Source: Chloroflexota bacterium (GTDB taxonomy: Bacteria; Chloroflexota; Anaerolineae; Anaerolineales; Anaerolineaceae). From it: a stretch of 64,000 nt of DNA. This document shows, in pieces, positions 1 to 8,379 of this stretch. The stretch lies in contig CP069394.1 in the NCBI GenBank assembly GCA_016887485.1, forward strand, positions 806,001 to 870,000. The letters run 5' to 3'. Under the pieces are notes generated by a model. That model was not told the DNA's origin. It did no database searches and saw nothing but the letters and a program-made list of their open reading frames with translations. The translations under genes were made by a program, and so were the position numbers. Numbering within the stretch: the stretch's first letter is position 1; every line of letters begins with the position of its first letter.

Positions 1-1044
1 CCCCATATGGATCCGATCTTCCGGAATATGCCCCATACCATGATGCCTCCGAACGTTTACCGAGGCATTGGTTACATCCTCACCATCCAGCTTAATCGAC
101 CCAAGCTCAACCGGTCGTATACCTGAGATCGCCTCAACCAATTCCGTCTGACCGTTCCCACTAACCCCGGCGACGCCGAGGATTTCACCAGAGCGAACAT
201 TTAGAGACAGATCAGTCACAACAGGATAACCGTTATCAGAAGCGACGGTGATTCCATCCGCTTCCAAAACAAGGCCTCCGGGTTTTGCGGGCTCTTTCTT
301 CACTCTGAACAGAACTTCCCGCCCAACCATCATCCGAGCCATCTCGGGGATGTCAGTGTCGGCGACATTTTTAGTCCCAACGTTCTTACCATCCCGCATC
401 ACTGTCACCCGGTCAGCAACTTCAACCACCTCAATCAGTTTATGAGTGATGAAGATAATGGTGTGCCCCTGGTCTTCCGATAGCCTTTTAACCACAACCA
501 TCAGGTCACGAACTTCCTGAGGAGTCAGGACAGCAGTGGGTTCATCCAGAACCAGGATCTTTGTATCACGTTGCAGTGTTTTGAGAATTTCCACCCTTTG
601 TTGCATACCGACAGGCAATTCCGCTACTTTTGCTCGCGGATCAACTGGCAATCCAAATTTCTTTGATAATGCTTCCACCTGCTCAATCTCATCACGCTGT
701 TTGAGCCAACCAAACTTGTTCGGTTCCATACCCAGCATAATATTCTGAGCAACTGTAAAAGATGGCACCAGCTTAAAGTGTTGGTGAACCATACCAATGC
801 CCAGCCGGATGGCATCATCCGGATGATTGATATGGGCCAGTTCCTCTTGAATGAAAATTTCTCCGGCATCAGGCTTGATCAAACCATAGAGGATGTTCAT
901 CAATGTGGTTTTTCCGGCGCCATTCTCTCCCACCAGCGCGTGAATTTCGCCTTCTTTCACAGAAAAATGAACATCATTATTTGCCTGGACTTCAGTTGAG
1001 GGAAAATATTTGGAAATACCGATTAACTCTACTGCGTTAGCCAT
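1..1044 (-). CDS. ABC transporter ATP-binding protein, nucleoside/sugar type (partial, C-terminus off the window)
   Basis: This frame is open from an ATG at 1042-1044 to the left edge of the window (348 codons visible), so its C-terminus lies outside. It is the energising ATPase of a simple-sugar/nucleoside importer with two ABC domains in one chain. Domain 1 shows Walker A GENGAGKTT at residues 39-47, signature LPVGMQQRV at 143-151 and Walker B ILVLDEPT at 163-170. MVGRE at 239-243 is the usual hinge of this family. Domain 2 begins near 260 and has the degenerate P-loop VSGNGQTEL at 294-302, as known for RbsA/YufO-type proteins. It starts 68 bp downstream of the BMP lipoprotein gene, so the two are probably co-transcribed, with permease genes expected beyond the edge. 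The adjacent BMP protein and nucleoside hydrolase favour nucleosides as substrate. Confidence 0.93.
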   Translation of the reverse strand, partial: MANAVELIGISKYFPSTEVQANNDVHFSVKEGEIHALVGENGAGKTTLMNILYGLIKPDAGEIFIQEELAHINHPDDAIRLGIGMVHQHFKLVPSFTVAQNIMLGMEPNKFGWLKQRDEIEQVEALSKKFGLPVDPRAKVAELPVGMQQRVEILKTLQRDTKILVLDEPTAVLTPQEVRDLMVVVKRLSEDQGHTIIFITHKLIEVVEVADRVTVMRDGKNVGTKNVADTDIPEMARMMVGREVLFRVKKEPAKPGGLVLEADGITVASDNGYPVVTDLSLNVRSGEILGVAGVSGNGQTELVEAISGIRPVELGSIKLDGEDVTNASVNVRRHHGMGHIPEDRIHMG

Positions 1045-1112
1045 ATTCCATCCTTATAACAGCCCTGAAGTTGCCTCCAGGGCTGTACTCTACCTAAACA
1101 ACTAGTAAATAC

Positions 1113-2189
1113 TTATTTCAGGGGTGCACAAGCATCCGAGGTCATTTCAGCATCAATCAAAGCGTTGCAGACAACATAATCGCCAGCGAGGATCTGATCA
1201 CGATAATCCGCAACTAAAGTCTGGACATCGTCCAACATGGCAACCATATCAGCTGGGCCTTCTTCGGCGAAGGTTGTTGAACCCTCATCCCATGAGAGGC
1301 CGGCAGCGCCATCAGCCATACCAAGTTCCATGAAGCCACCAGCGAAGGTACCATCTACAACCATTTCGATCGGCAGGAAGGTGGTGATATCCACACGCTT
1401 GATCATAGAAACGATAACGTTACCGGGAGCAACAAAGTCCTGGTTGGAGTCAACACCAATGGAGAACAGACCGTATTCAGCGGAAGCAGCAATAACACCC
1501 TCACCGGAGCGGCCAGCAACCTGGAAGACAATGTCAGCGCCAGCATCATACTGAGCAGCGGCTGTTTCTTTACCCAAAGTTGGGTTGGAGAAGTCAAAAC
1601 CAAGGTAGCTCACCAAAACTTCACAGTCGGGGCAAACTTCTAAAACGCCTTGTTTGTAACCATAGAAGAACTGGTTCAAACCAGGAGCATCCCCACCAAC
1701 CACAGCACCAACAACCTTGGTCTGGGTCATGGAACCGGCGATCAAACCAACCAGGAAGCTGGATTCGTGAACGTTAATCTGGAATGCAATCAAATTGTCA
1801 GGCAGTTCAGCTGCAAAAACCTCAGAGGGGGAAGCGAACTTCTGCTCCGGGAATTCTGCAGCGATATTCAACAAGAGTTCGGCATCAAAAGCCAGGGGGA
1901 GGATAACGTCATAACCCTGAGCGATAGCAGCACGGAGAGCAGATTCATGTTCTGCAACACCTTGTGTCTCAATCACATCAGCCTGGACGGGGAGTTCTTC
2001 ATTGGCTCGGTCAATACCGCGGGCGGATGAATCGATGAATGAGCGGTCGCCCAAGGGATTCGGGGTAATCAATGCTGCGGTAAATTCCGCTTCTTCCACA
2101 ACTTCTTTAGTTGGTTGTGCACCACATGCGGTCAAAACCATGGTCAAAACAACAAGTAATGACACAGCATACAAAAAACGGCTTTTCAT
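1113..2189 (-). CDS. BMP-family ABC transporter substrate-binding lipoprotein (nucleoside-type)
   Basis: Predicted 358-residue extracytoplasmic binding lipoprotein of the basic membrane protein/PnrA family, which captures purine nucleosides for ABC import. The signal peptide ends in lipobox LTAC with Cys22 as the lipid anchor. NPLGDRSFIDSSARGI soon after it is the typical BMP N-terminus, and two Rossmann-like lobes follow. I chose the ATG at 2189 because AAGGAGA lies just upstream and the signal peptide begins there. An earlier in-frame ATG at 2234 would add 15 residues without a ribosome site. The ABC ATPase gene follows on the same strand. The substrate is inferred from the adjacent nucleoside hydrolase and ATPase; other small solutes cannot be excluded. 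Confidence 0.92.
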   Translation of the reverse strand: MKSRFLYAVSLLVVLTMVLTACGAQPTKEVVEEAEFTAALITPNPLGDRSFIDSSARGIDRANEELPVQADVIETQGVAEHESALRAAIAQGYDVILPLAFDAELLLNIAAEFPEQKFASPSEVFAAELPDNLIAFQINVHESSFLVGLIAGSMTQTKVVGAVVGGDAPGLNQFFYGYKQGVLEVCPDCEVLVSYLGFDFSNPTLGKETAAAQYDAGADIVFQVAGRSGEGVIAASAEYGLFSIGVDSNQDFVAPGNVIVSMIKRVDITTFLPIEMVVDGTFAGGFMELGMADGAAGLSWDEGSTTFAEEGPADMVAMLDDVQTLVADYRDQILAGDYVVCNALIDAEMTSDACAPLK

Positions 2190-2348
2190 TCTTTTCTCCT
2201 TATTCAAATGCAATACTATCAAGTAAGTAAACACAAACAGAACACCTAATTTATCCGGGTACCACCTCCTTCGTCTATTAATTTGCCATTAACGTGAGTT
2301 AACAATATTTTATCATATTGTATGACAATTGTTTAAAACTCAATCAAC

Positions 2349-2906
2349 CTAGTCTTCGTCCAATAATCCCAGCAGTCTTTCACGATAGACCCTATTCCGG
2401 TCTACCTTTTCCGGATGGACTTTTGATCCTTCTTCAAAGAAATATTTCAGGTCACGGCCCATTTCGGCGCCGCGTTTAGTGTGCATATCAAGTGCATAAT
2501 CAGGAATTTCAGGGGCCTGATTGGTTTGTCTGAGCCAGTTCAGCAGTTCATCACTTGAGCGATCTTTTTCCTGTTCACAAAGGAATCTGACCGCATGGAT
2601 CGCAAATAACGGCCTGTCGGTATGACCAACACTTAGCCGTTCATGCATTTCATGGAGTGCATTGATGAGTATGGGTGCATTTGGATTGCCCATCCCCACA
2701 TCCTCTGCTGAGATCACGGCCAGGCGTGACCAAAGCTTTGCTTCTAGCTCAGGGCTGGTTTGAATCAGTTCATAAGCCAGACGGGCGGCATTTTCAGTAT
2801 GCCCGCGCCGGATTTCTTTTTGCAGTGCTGAAATAACCTCATCTGCCGGAAGGTCATGGTACGTTTTTACTTTTTGCCATGGATCTGGTGCGAGAACAAC
2901 CTTCAT
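2349..2906 (-). CDS. Standalone MgsA_C domain protein (RarA/MgsA C-terminal region without its ATPase)
   Basis: This 185-residue protein matches by eye only the C-terminal helical domain of the AAA+ recombination factor RarA/MgsA. The hallmarks are YHDLPADEVISALQKEIRRG near residue 17 and a segment around residue 64 with the pattern SAEDVGMGNP, which corresponds to the 'A.EDVG..DP' motif of that family. No Walker A or B motif is present, and full RarA proteins are about 400-450 residues. The start ATG follows AAAGGAAT. It lies 12 bp downstream of the nucleoside hydrolase gene in the same operon-like run. In RarA this domain mediates oligomerisation; what it does alone is unknown. No upstream AAA+ reading frame is attached, so this does not look like a recent frameshift. 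Confidence 0.7.
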   Translation of the reverse strand: MKVVLAPDPWQKVKTYHDLPADEVISALQKEIRRGHTENAARLAYELIQTSPELEAKLWSRLAVISAEDVGMGNPNAPILINALHEMHERLSVGHTDRPLFAIHAVRFLCEQEKDRSSDELLNWLRQTNQAPEIPDYALDMHTKRGAEMGRDLKYFFEEGSKVHPEKVDRNRVYRERLLGLLDED

Positions 2907-2918
2907 TGCGATTCCTTT

Positions 2919-3848
2919 CTATTCGAACGCATTCTTCATAAGTTGATAGAACCGGTCTTGGTTCACTTTCAAAATTATTTCCACATTTGCCGGCTTTTTG
3001 GACATGCCCCACCAATCGATGACGGTCATACCACGGCTCAATTCTCCTGTCCGCTCAACCTGGACATACCGCTCAGCAACTTCTTCCACAATTTCAGGTT
3101 CCATCAAAACAGCCATCGCCAACGGATCGGCTGCAAAACTCATTTCACGGTTGAGGACCTCTCGCAGGAATTTTATTGTATGTTGAGTGATATCTCGCAG
3201 GAACTTACTTCGTTTATTGTCAAATTCAAAGAGCGCTGTGAAATCCTCAATAGGCATCCCATGAGAAATGGTCGCTTCCCAGGATATCATTGTGAATTTT
3301 GGCCAGTTGGCAAATACCACAGCCGCCGCATCAGGGTCCGCATACAGATTGAATTCTGCGGAATAGTTTGGCGTGTTGCCCTGAGCGAAATGGGCGCCGC
3401 CCATAATGACCAGCTTCTTATAGCGGGAAGGCAGTTTCGGATCCAGCCGGAGTGCTAATGCCAGGTTGGTCAGTGGGCCAATCGCGATCAATTCCAGCTC
3501 GCCTGGATTTTCCTTGGCCAAGTCGATCAACGCTAACGCCGCAGGCTTATCTTCCAGTTTTCTTTTCGATTCTGGGATATCCACGCCGCCGAGGCCGTCC
3601 TCACCATGCACATAACTGGCATTTTGTCCCTCAGTAACCAGTCCTGAAGCTGCGCCGGCGTAGACCGGGATAGGTTCAGCGTCCAAAATATCCAATATTT
3701 TGAGGGCGTTTGCGGCGGTGTGCTCCACACCGACATTCCCAGAAACGGTTGTGATCGCTTCAATATTGATATCCGGATGAGAGTGCGCCATCATAATGGC
3801 CTGGGCATCATCAATGCCGGGATCACAATCAATGACAATTCGTCGCAT
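2919..3848 (-). CDS. Inosine-uridine preferring nucleoside hydrolase family protein
   Basis: Predicted N-ribohydrolase that splits nucleosides into base and ribose in the cytoplasm. The N-terminus carries the calcium- and ribose-binding aspartate cluster DCDPGIDDA at residues 7-15, and the later block NLYADPDAAAVVF is typical of the family. The length of 309 residues is normal. The gene lies 8 bp after the upstream amidohydrolase and 12 bp before the MgsA_C gene, indicating one transcript. Together with the BMP lipoprotein and ABC ATPase this suggests import and breakdown of nucleosides. Base preference (purine, pyrimidine or both) cannot be read from the sequence. Confidence 0.93.
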   Translation of the reverse strand: MRRIVIDCDPGIDDAQAIMMAHSHPDINIEAITTVSGNVGVEHTAANALKILDILDAEPIPVYAGAASGLVTEGQNASYVHGEDGLGGVDIPESKRKLEDKPAALALIDLAKENPGELELIAIGPLTNLALALRLDPKLPSRYKKLVIMGGAHFAQGNTPNYSAEFNLYADPDAAAVVFANWPKFTMISWEATISHGMPIEDFTALFEFDNKRSKFLRDITQHTIKFLREVLNREMSFAADPLAMAVLMEPEIVEEVAERYVQVERTGELSRGMTVIDWWGMSKKPANVEIILKVNQDRFYQLMKNAFE

Positions 3849-3856
3849 TTTCTCTC

Positions 3857-5182
3857 CTAAAGATTTTCTAGATTGTTATTGAGCCTCAGGTAGTCTGCAT
3901 CCATCTGACTCGCAGCGCCTGAATAGTCCATAGTTGTCCATTTCTTATCCTGCAGCAGCCACTTGCCATCAGCCATGACATCCGTAACATGCATGCCGCT
4001 GATCGCATAGACAATAGCAGTGTATATATCCTGAGCTCCTTTTGGTCCCCATCCAATATCCGTCAGGTCCAGAGCAATCAGGTCTGCAAGTTTTCCAGGA
4101 GCCAGGCTGCCAATTTTATCTTCCCAGCCCAGAGCCTTTGCCCCGCCCAGCGTTGCCATCTCTAAGATTGCCTTTGCAGGGATAACCCCCGGCTCCGACT
4201 CTCGATAAACCTGCAGCTTAGCGGCAATATCCATCTCTCTGAAGAGATCGTAAGAGTTGGCATTGGCAACATTATCCGTCCCAAGCGCAAGGTTGATACC
4301 TGCGTCGCGCATTGCCTTAACTGGCGCAGCCGGGAAACCACTCCGCATGGATGAGGAAGCACAGATCACTGCCGTGAAGGGACTTTCCGCTAATGTCGAA
4401 TAGCCGCTCTCAGGCACAGTTATCGCATGGGCTGCCAGGATCGGGAATTCCAGGATTCCCAATTGTTTCATCCGTTCCACCGCTGAAATGCCAAATTTTG
4501 CTTGGCAGTAATCTTCTTCTTCGCTGCTAGTTGCAAAATGGATGTGCAAGCCTGTATCAAATCTTCGGGCAAGTTCTAATTCGAGAGCGATCACTTCTTC
4601 ACTGTTATCCACAAAAAAGGCATGCGGTCCAACCCAGCCCTTGATCCTCGGATGATTCGAGAAACTCTCAAGGAATTCCGTAACCGATCGGATTTCACGT
4701 TTTCGTGAGTCTTCGTTCCCCAATTCCACAATCCCATAGGCCAGGGCTGCTCTTAGGCCGCTCCGGTCCACTACGGGATAAATATCTCTCATATAAAAAT
4801 ATTGATCCGCAAAACAGGTTGTCCCTGTGCGGATCATTTCTGCGCAACTCACTTCTACTGCAGCTGGAACCATCGATGAATCTGCCGCAGCCTCTAACCG
4901 CCGTAAGCAGTTAATAAAGCCGTCCATCGTAAATAACGAAATGCCTTCAGCTAGTCCCCTGAATAACGACATAGGCGTATGGGCATGGGCGTTTACAAGC
5001 CCAGGCATCACCAGACGATCGCTGAAATCAATCACCTGATCGACATCATCCTGTGGAACGTCTTCAGGTGTACCAACCGCGATAATCTCTGCCCCATCAA
5101 ATAATAAATGACCAGGTGACAAAATTCCCCTCTGGTCATCCATTGTCAGAACCGTTCCTGCTTTAATCAGTGTTCCTGGCAT
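3857..5182 (-). CDS. Amidohydrolase of the MTA/SAH deaminase-like (ATZ/TRZ) family
   Basis: A 441-residue metal-dependent hydrolase related to methylthioadenosine/S-adenosylhomocysteine deaminases and chlorohydrolases. Metal ligands are visible as HAH at 66-68, HIH at 213-215, H252 and the aspartate of LGTDN at D303. An N-terminal beta-sandwich precedes the barrel. The canonical HNPSSN segment of MtaD, present in the paralogue at 60-62 kb, is replaced here by CASSSM near 274-279, so the substrate probably differs. It is first in the run leading to nucleoside hydrolase, MgsA_C, BMP lipoprotein and ABC ATPase. A deaminated purine or nucleoside is a reasonable substrate guess. The ATG at 5182 has only a weak purine-rich upstream sequence. 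Confidence 0.85.
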   Translation of the reverse strand: MPGTLIKAGTVLTMDDQRGILSPGHLLFDGAEIIAVGTPEDVPQDDVDQVIDFSDRLVMPGLVNAHAHTPMSLFRGLAEGISLFTMDGFINCLRRLEAAADSSMVPAAVEVSCAEMIRTGTTCFADQYFYMRDIYPVVDRSGLRAALAYGIVELGNEDSRKREIRSVTEFLESFSNHPRIKGWVGPHAFFVDNSEEVIALELELARRFDTGLHIHFATSSEEEDYCQAKFGISAVERMKQLGILEFPILAAHAITVPESGYSTLAESPFTAVICASSSMRSGFPAAPVKAMRDAGINLALGTDNVANANSYDLFREMDIAAKLQVYRESEPGVIPAKAILEMATLGGAKALGWEDKIGSLAPGKLADLIALDLTDIGWGPKGAQDIYTAIVYAISGMHVTDVMADGKWLLQDKKWTTMDYSGAASQMDADYLRLNNNLENL

Positions 5183-5695
5183 ATTTATTCTCTTTTATTG
5201 GCTTAGTGTTCACTTGATGGCTTGCTCTATTTTAGCAGAACTATTGAAATCTCCGCAATACTAAATAATATTTCCATGAACCAAATGCTGATTCGCCAAT
5301 AATTTAATACTGCGGCCCACCAACAAACAAACCTTAGTCAAAAAAAGTGAATCTTAATTGATTTTGAATAATTCTATGTTTGGCGTTCTTTTGATTGGCA
5401 GAACATCATAATGGAAGGTCCAGTCTTCATTCTTACCTCATAATACGCTCAAATAACGTAATTAATTATGTGTTTAAAAAATTCAACCTATCCATTTTGA
5501 GCAGGCTGAACTATTATTATGCTTGGAATTTTTTTGCGATAACCGCAATTAGGAAGCTCATCATAAGGTGAATTTCCCCATTCGCTATCACATCAAGTAT
5601 TTTGTAGTATATTTATGACTTTGACAACAAGTATATTTTATTCACCTGATTCTTACAGGTTTTTAATTACTGAATTTCTAAGTTAAAGGAGTGAA
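5183..5695. other. AT-rich intergenic region between the salvage operon and ptsH
   Basis: About 510 bp separate the divergent amidohydrolase and HPr genes. No convincing coding frame, RNA gene or terminator was found. The region is clearly more AT-rich than the flanking genes. Apart from the candidate minus-strand promoter, a TTGACA hexamer occurs at 5621-5626 but has no good -10 partner at the usual spacing. Confidence 0.6.
5229..5258 (-). promoter_or_regulatory. Candidate promoter of the nucleoside salvage operon
   Basis: On the minus strand TTGCGG (5253-5258) and TAAAAT (5229-5234) are separated by 18 bp. They lie about 47 bp upstream of the amidohydrolase start. The match to the sigma-70 consensus is moderate and rests on inspection only. 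Confidence 0.35.
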
Positions 5696-5971
5696 ATGAA
5701 ACTTACGCTTAAAACCACAATCCAACATCCTTCCGGGCTTCATGCGAGACCTGCCTCCCTTTTCGTGCAGACAGCGAACAAATTTCAATCTGATATTTCA
5801 GTTCAGAATCTCACAGATAGCAGCCCAATTGTGAATGCCAAAAGTATTTTGAATATCTTAACCCTTGGTGTAATGCAAGATCATGAAATTGAAATTATTG
5901 CTGAAGGCGATGATGCAACAGAGGCCATTGAAGGCTTTAAAGCCTTGATAAACGATAATTTTGGCGAATAG
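5696..5971 (+). CDS. ptsH: HPr family phosphocarrier protein
   Basis: A 91-residue HPr. In the phosphotransferase system it takes phosphate from enzyme I on a histidine and passes it to EIIA. The active-site motif GLHARPA spans residues 14-20 with phospho-acceptor His16. The regulatory-site region NAKSILNILTLG has Ser50 at the place of the HPr-kinase serine (Ser46 in Bacillus subtilis numbering). AAAGGAG sits 7 bp before the ATG. No enzyme I, EII or HprK gene is adjacent, so this is an orphan copy in this window. It could serve a sugar or dihydroxyacetone PTS encoded elsewhere, or act as a regulator. Family identity is secure. Confidence 0.95.
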   Translation: MKLTLKTTIQHPSGLHARPASLFVQTANKFQSDISVQNLTDSSPIVNAKSILNILTLGVMQDHEIEIIAEGDDATEAIEGFKALINDNFGE

Positions 5972-6173
5972 TTAGCAGTGTTCTTGAATTAAGACTTCTA
6001 CTTTGGGCATGATGAACTTTCCATTTACTTATCTAAAGGAATTTCATTCAACCATTCGCAAGATAAATTAATGGCGAATAGTAGTTTGGGATTATTATTT
6101 TGAAAATTTAAATTCAAAGTGAATAATTAACCAAATCAGAATATTTACCATTACCAAAACATCAAGAATAATT

Positions 6174-6229
6174 GAGTATTGAAAATCTCACTGAATTACC
6201 ACAGGCAATTCTCCAGATTTTCAATACTC
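6174..6229. terminator. Perfect 15-bp inverted repeat downstream of ptsH
   Basis: GAGTATTGAAAATCT at 6174-6188 is exactly complemented by 6215-6229 with a 26-nt loop, and is followed by TTCTTCTTATA. It lies between convergent ptsH and rpsU, so it may act as a bidirectional terminator. The long loop and low GC make this uncertain. Confidence 0.45.
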
Positions 6230-6254
6230 TTCTTCTTATAATCAGAATACTCAG

Positions 6255-6285
6255 AAATTGGTTAAATCCAAGATTTAACCAATTT
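6255..6285. terminator. 14-bp perfect hairpin with 3-nt loop between convergent ptsH and rpsU
   Basis: AAATTGGTTAAATC (6255-6268), loop CAA, then the exact complement at 6272-6285. It lies 61 bp past the rpsU stop on the minus strand. It is AT-rich with only short T tracts, so its terminator strength is unclear, but the symmetry is exact. Confidence 0.5.
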
Positions 6286-6345
6286 GTACGTATTCAAGTG
6301 AAATTTGTGTGTAAAAGGAAATTCAATCCTGACCGATTAATTTCT

Positions 6346-6531
6346 CTACTTGTCGTTCCGACGCATCCGCCGAATAGCTTTTTTCTTGGCAATTCGTCGT
6401 TCTTCACTCTTAGAAGTAAAGAATCTTCGCCTTCGATGCTCGGAAAGTACCTTGGAACCGGTCACTTTTTTGCGAAATCGTCGCATTAATTGCGGAAAAG
6501 ATTCATTATCTCGCTTTTCAACTTTAATCAA
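6346..6531 (-). CDS. rpsU: 30S ribosomal protein S21 (bS21), TTG start
   Basis: A 61-residue, very basic protein of the 30S subunit that helps mRNA base-pair with 16S rRNA. It has the bS21 layout: a short beta start (IKVEKRDNESF), a helical RRFRKKV block near residue 17, then HRRRRFF and an Arg/Lys-rich tail. The start codon is TTG at 6529-6531. It follows the strong site AAGGAGGTG with 8 nt spacing, which decides the start. No other ribosomal protein gene is adjacent. Downstream on the minus strand are the two inverted repeats listed separately. Confidence 0.93.
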   Translation of the reverse strand: MIKVEKRDNESFPQLMRRFRKKVTGSKVLSEHRRRRFFTSKSEERRIAKKKAIRRMRRNDK

Positions 6532-6747
6532 GACCGTTTCACCTCCTTGGTTTACCCGGAATTCCCTGCAATGATATTTCAGCCATCGGTCAGGATTGAT
6601 TGATATTATGATTTTTGCAAGCTAAAAAGTACCATCACCGAATTATTATCGGGCATAAATCGTCCAGATGCAAAAGATAGGAATGACATCTGAACCCAAA
6701 GATTATACCCGCAGATTCCCCCTTCATCAAATCAAAAGAATGACCAA

Positions 6748-7515
6748 CTAATTTTGCCAATAGGCATGGACATTGAACCCTTGCCGCTCATTTAGCTCTG
6801 TGGCTATTTGCTGCAATTTTTCGGGTGAAACACATTTCACTTCATTTTGTGCAGTCGGTCTCTCGGTGGAATAAATTTGCACAATCCGTGGATGAAGTGC
6901 TGCGAGCCTTTCCACCCATTGCTCGAACGCTTCTCCCTGATTGTTTGTAATTACTCCATTCACCAATACACTTTGTACTATTAACATCGGCAGCCGTTGC
7001 AGGCCATTCACAATCTCATCAATTTTCAAACCGCCTACAGGTCGGTTGATCGCTTCAAAAGTCTGTTGATCACCAGCATCCAGCTTCATAATTGGCGCAT
7101 CAAAAAGGCGAAGCGCTGCTGCCACTTCCGGGTCGTTCACTCGTGACGAATTGGATAAAATGGCCAGTTTCGCTTCCGGGCGTAACTTATCCTTGATGGC
7201 TTTTACCCCACGAACAATTTCCGGGAAATCCGGATGAATGGTTGGCTCACCATTGCCAGAGAAAGTCAGGTAGTCAATGGACCGCGGCTTCTTTAAAGCA
7301 GCTTCAACAGCAGCATAGACTTCTGGTGGTTTGGGGAGAGTTGAACGGATCGGATGAAGCACTAAATCCTTCGTCCTGCCATATTGGCAATAGATACAAT
7401 CAAATGAACAGACTTTTCGCTTTGATGGTAACAGATTAATCCCTAAAGACCTTCCTAATCTACGTGATAGGATCGGTCCATAAATAATCCCTGACTGCAA
7501 CGCGATTCCTGACAT
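6748..7515 (-). CDS. Radical SAM protein, COG0731/Tyw1-like
   Basis: A 255-residue radical S-adenosylmethionine enzyme. The [4Fe-4S] motif appears as CSFDCIYCQYG at about residues 36-46. The N-terminal SRRLGRSLGINLLPSKRK block and the following GNGEPTIHP strand are characteristic of the COG0731 group. That group is related to wyosine-forming Tyw1, but in bacteria its substrate is generally not known. AGGAT lies 5 bp before the ATG. It stands alone between rpsU and the divergent two-component genes. Fold and cofactor are confident; the reaction is not. Confidence 0.85.
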   Translation of the reverse strand: MSGIALQSGIIYGPILSRRLGRSLGINLLPSKRKVCSFDCIYCQYGRTKDLVLHPIRSTLPKPPEVYAAVEAALKKPRSIDYLTFSGNGEPTIHPDFPEIVRGVKAIKDKLRPEAKLAILSNSSRVNDPEVAAALRLFDAPIMKLDAGDQQTFEAINRPVGGLKIDEIVNGLQRLPMLIVQSVLVNGVITNNQGEAFEQWVERLAALHPRIVQIYSTERPTAQNEVKCVSPEKLQQIATELNERQGFNVHAYWQN

Positions 7516-7685
7516 TCACGATCCTGTTCTACTGGTGAATTTGACCGTAATGGTTTTATTTTATCGCATTTTCTTTATCAAATCTTAATGAAATCAAGCT
7601 AATCTTAGGTAGTCTACATTATTTATCGTTTAGGTTATGTATAATTAATAAAGAAGAAATTAAGATGCCTTCAAGAGAAAACGCC

Positions 7686-8375
7686 ATGAATGAAAAACTA
7701 GTCCTTATCGTTGACGATAAATTTTCAATCACCCGCTTGGTCTCAGACTACCTGAACTCCAAGGGATATAAAACAATCACTGCCTGGGATGGCAATCAGG
7801 CCCTAACTGAAGCCCGGATCAATCAACCGGATATTATCCTGCTTGACATCATGATGCCGCATATGGACGGTTTCGAATTCATCAAAACCTATCGCAAAGA
7901 AAGCAATACTCCCATCATTTTGTTAACCGCTAAGATCGAGGAAACGGAGAAAGTGATTGGGCTAGGCTTAGGTGCCGATGATTATGTCACCAAACCCTTT
8001 GGGATGGCAGAATTGGCAGCCCGGGTCAAAGCCGTCCTCCGTCGCTCTGACCCCTCCCAGGCCCAAAATACCACCCTTCACTTTGGGTATCTCAGCATTG
8101 ATCCTAACAAATTAAAAGTTCTGGTAAATACTAAAGAAATCACCCTGACGCCAACTGAATTCCATTTGTTAAACACCCTTGCTCAAAATCCGGGTCGTGT
8201 TTTCACACGAGAACAACTGCTCTGTGAAATCCAGGGAGAAGCACATGGCTCCCTTGAGAAGACTATAAATGTCCACATTCGGAATTTGAGGGTCAAGATC
8301 GAAGAAGACCCTGGAAATCCGAAATTTATTCAAACCGTATTTGGTGTTGGGTACCGTTTTACAGATAACCCTTAA
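7686..8375 (+). CDS. OmpR/PhoB-family response regulator
   Basis: DNA-binding response regulator of about 229 residues. The receiver domain has the acidic pair near the start (VDDK), phospho-acceptor Asp54 in LLDIMMP and the conserved lysine in DDYVTKPFG. A winged-helix domain fills the C-terminal third and ends in the FGVGYRF strand typical of the family. An alternative ATG at 7665 would add seven residues; I prefer 7686 because the receiver usually starts a few residues before LIVDD. Ribosome sites are weak for both. The partner histidine kinase begins 4 bp after the stop. A 7-bp direct repeat upstream may be its own binding site. Confidence 0.93.
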   Translation: MNEKLVLIVDDKFSITRLVSDYLNSKGYKTITAWDGNQALTEARINQPDIILLDIMMPHMDGFEFIKTYRKESNTPIILLTAKIEETEKVIGLGLGADDYVTKPFGMAELAARVKAVLRRSDPSQAQNTTLHFGYLSIDPNKLKVLVNTKEITLTPTEFHLLNTLAQNPGRVFTREQLLCEIQGEAHGSLEKTINVHIRNLRVKIEEDPGNPKFIQTVFGVGYRFTDNP

Positions 8376-8379
8376 AACT

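Noticed and set aside
2256-2272. AGGTGGTACC on the minus strand upstream of the BMP gene, resembling the T-box AGGGTGGNACC motif
   Set aside because: There is no specifier stem-loop, terminator or tRNA-synthetase/amino-acid gene downstream, and the match includes an ordinary AAGGAGG stretch.
5621-5649. TTGACA as -35 box for ptsH
   Set aside because: No acceptable -10 hexamer occurs 16-18 bp downstream.
6172-6489. 105-codon plus-strand open frame overlapping rpsU
   Set aside because: It runs through two inverted repeats and antisense to rpsU; no known product.
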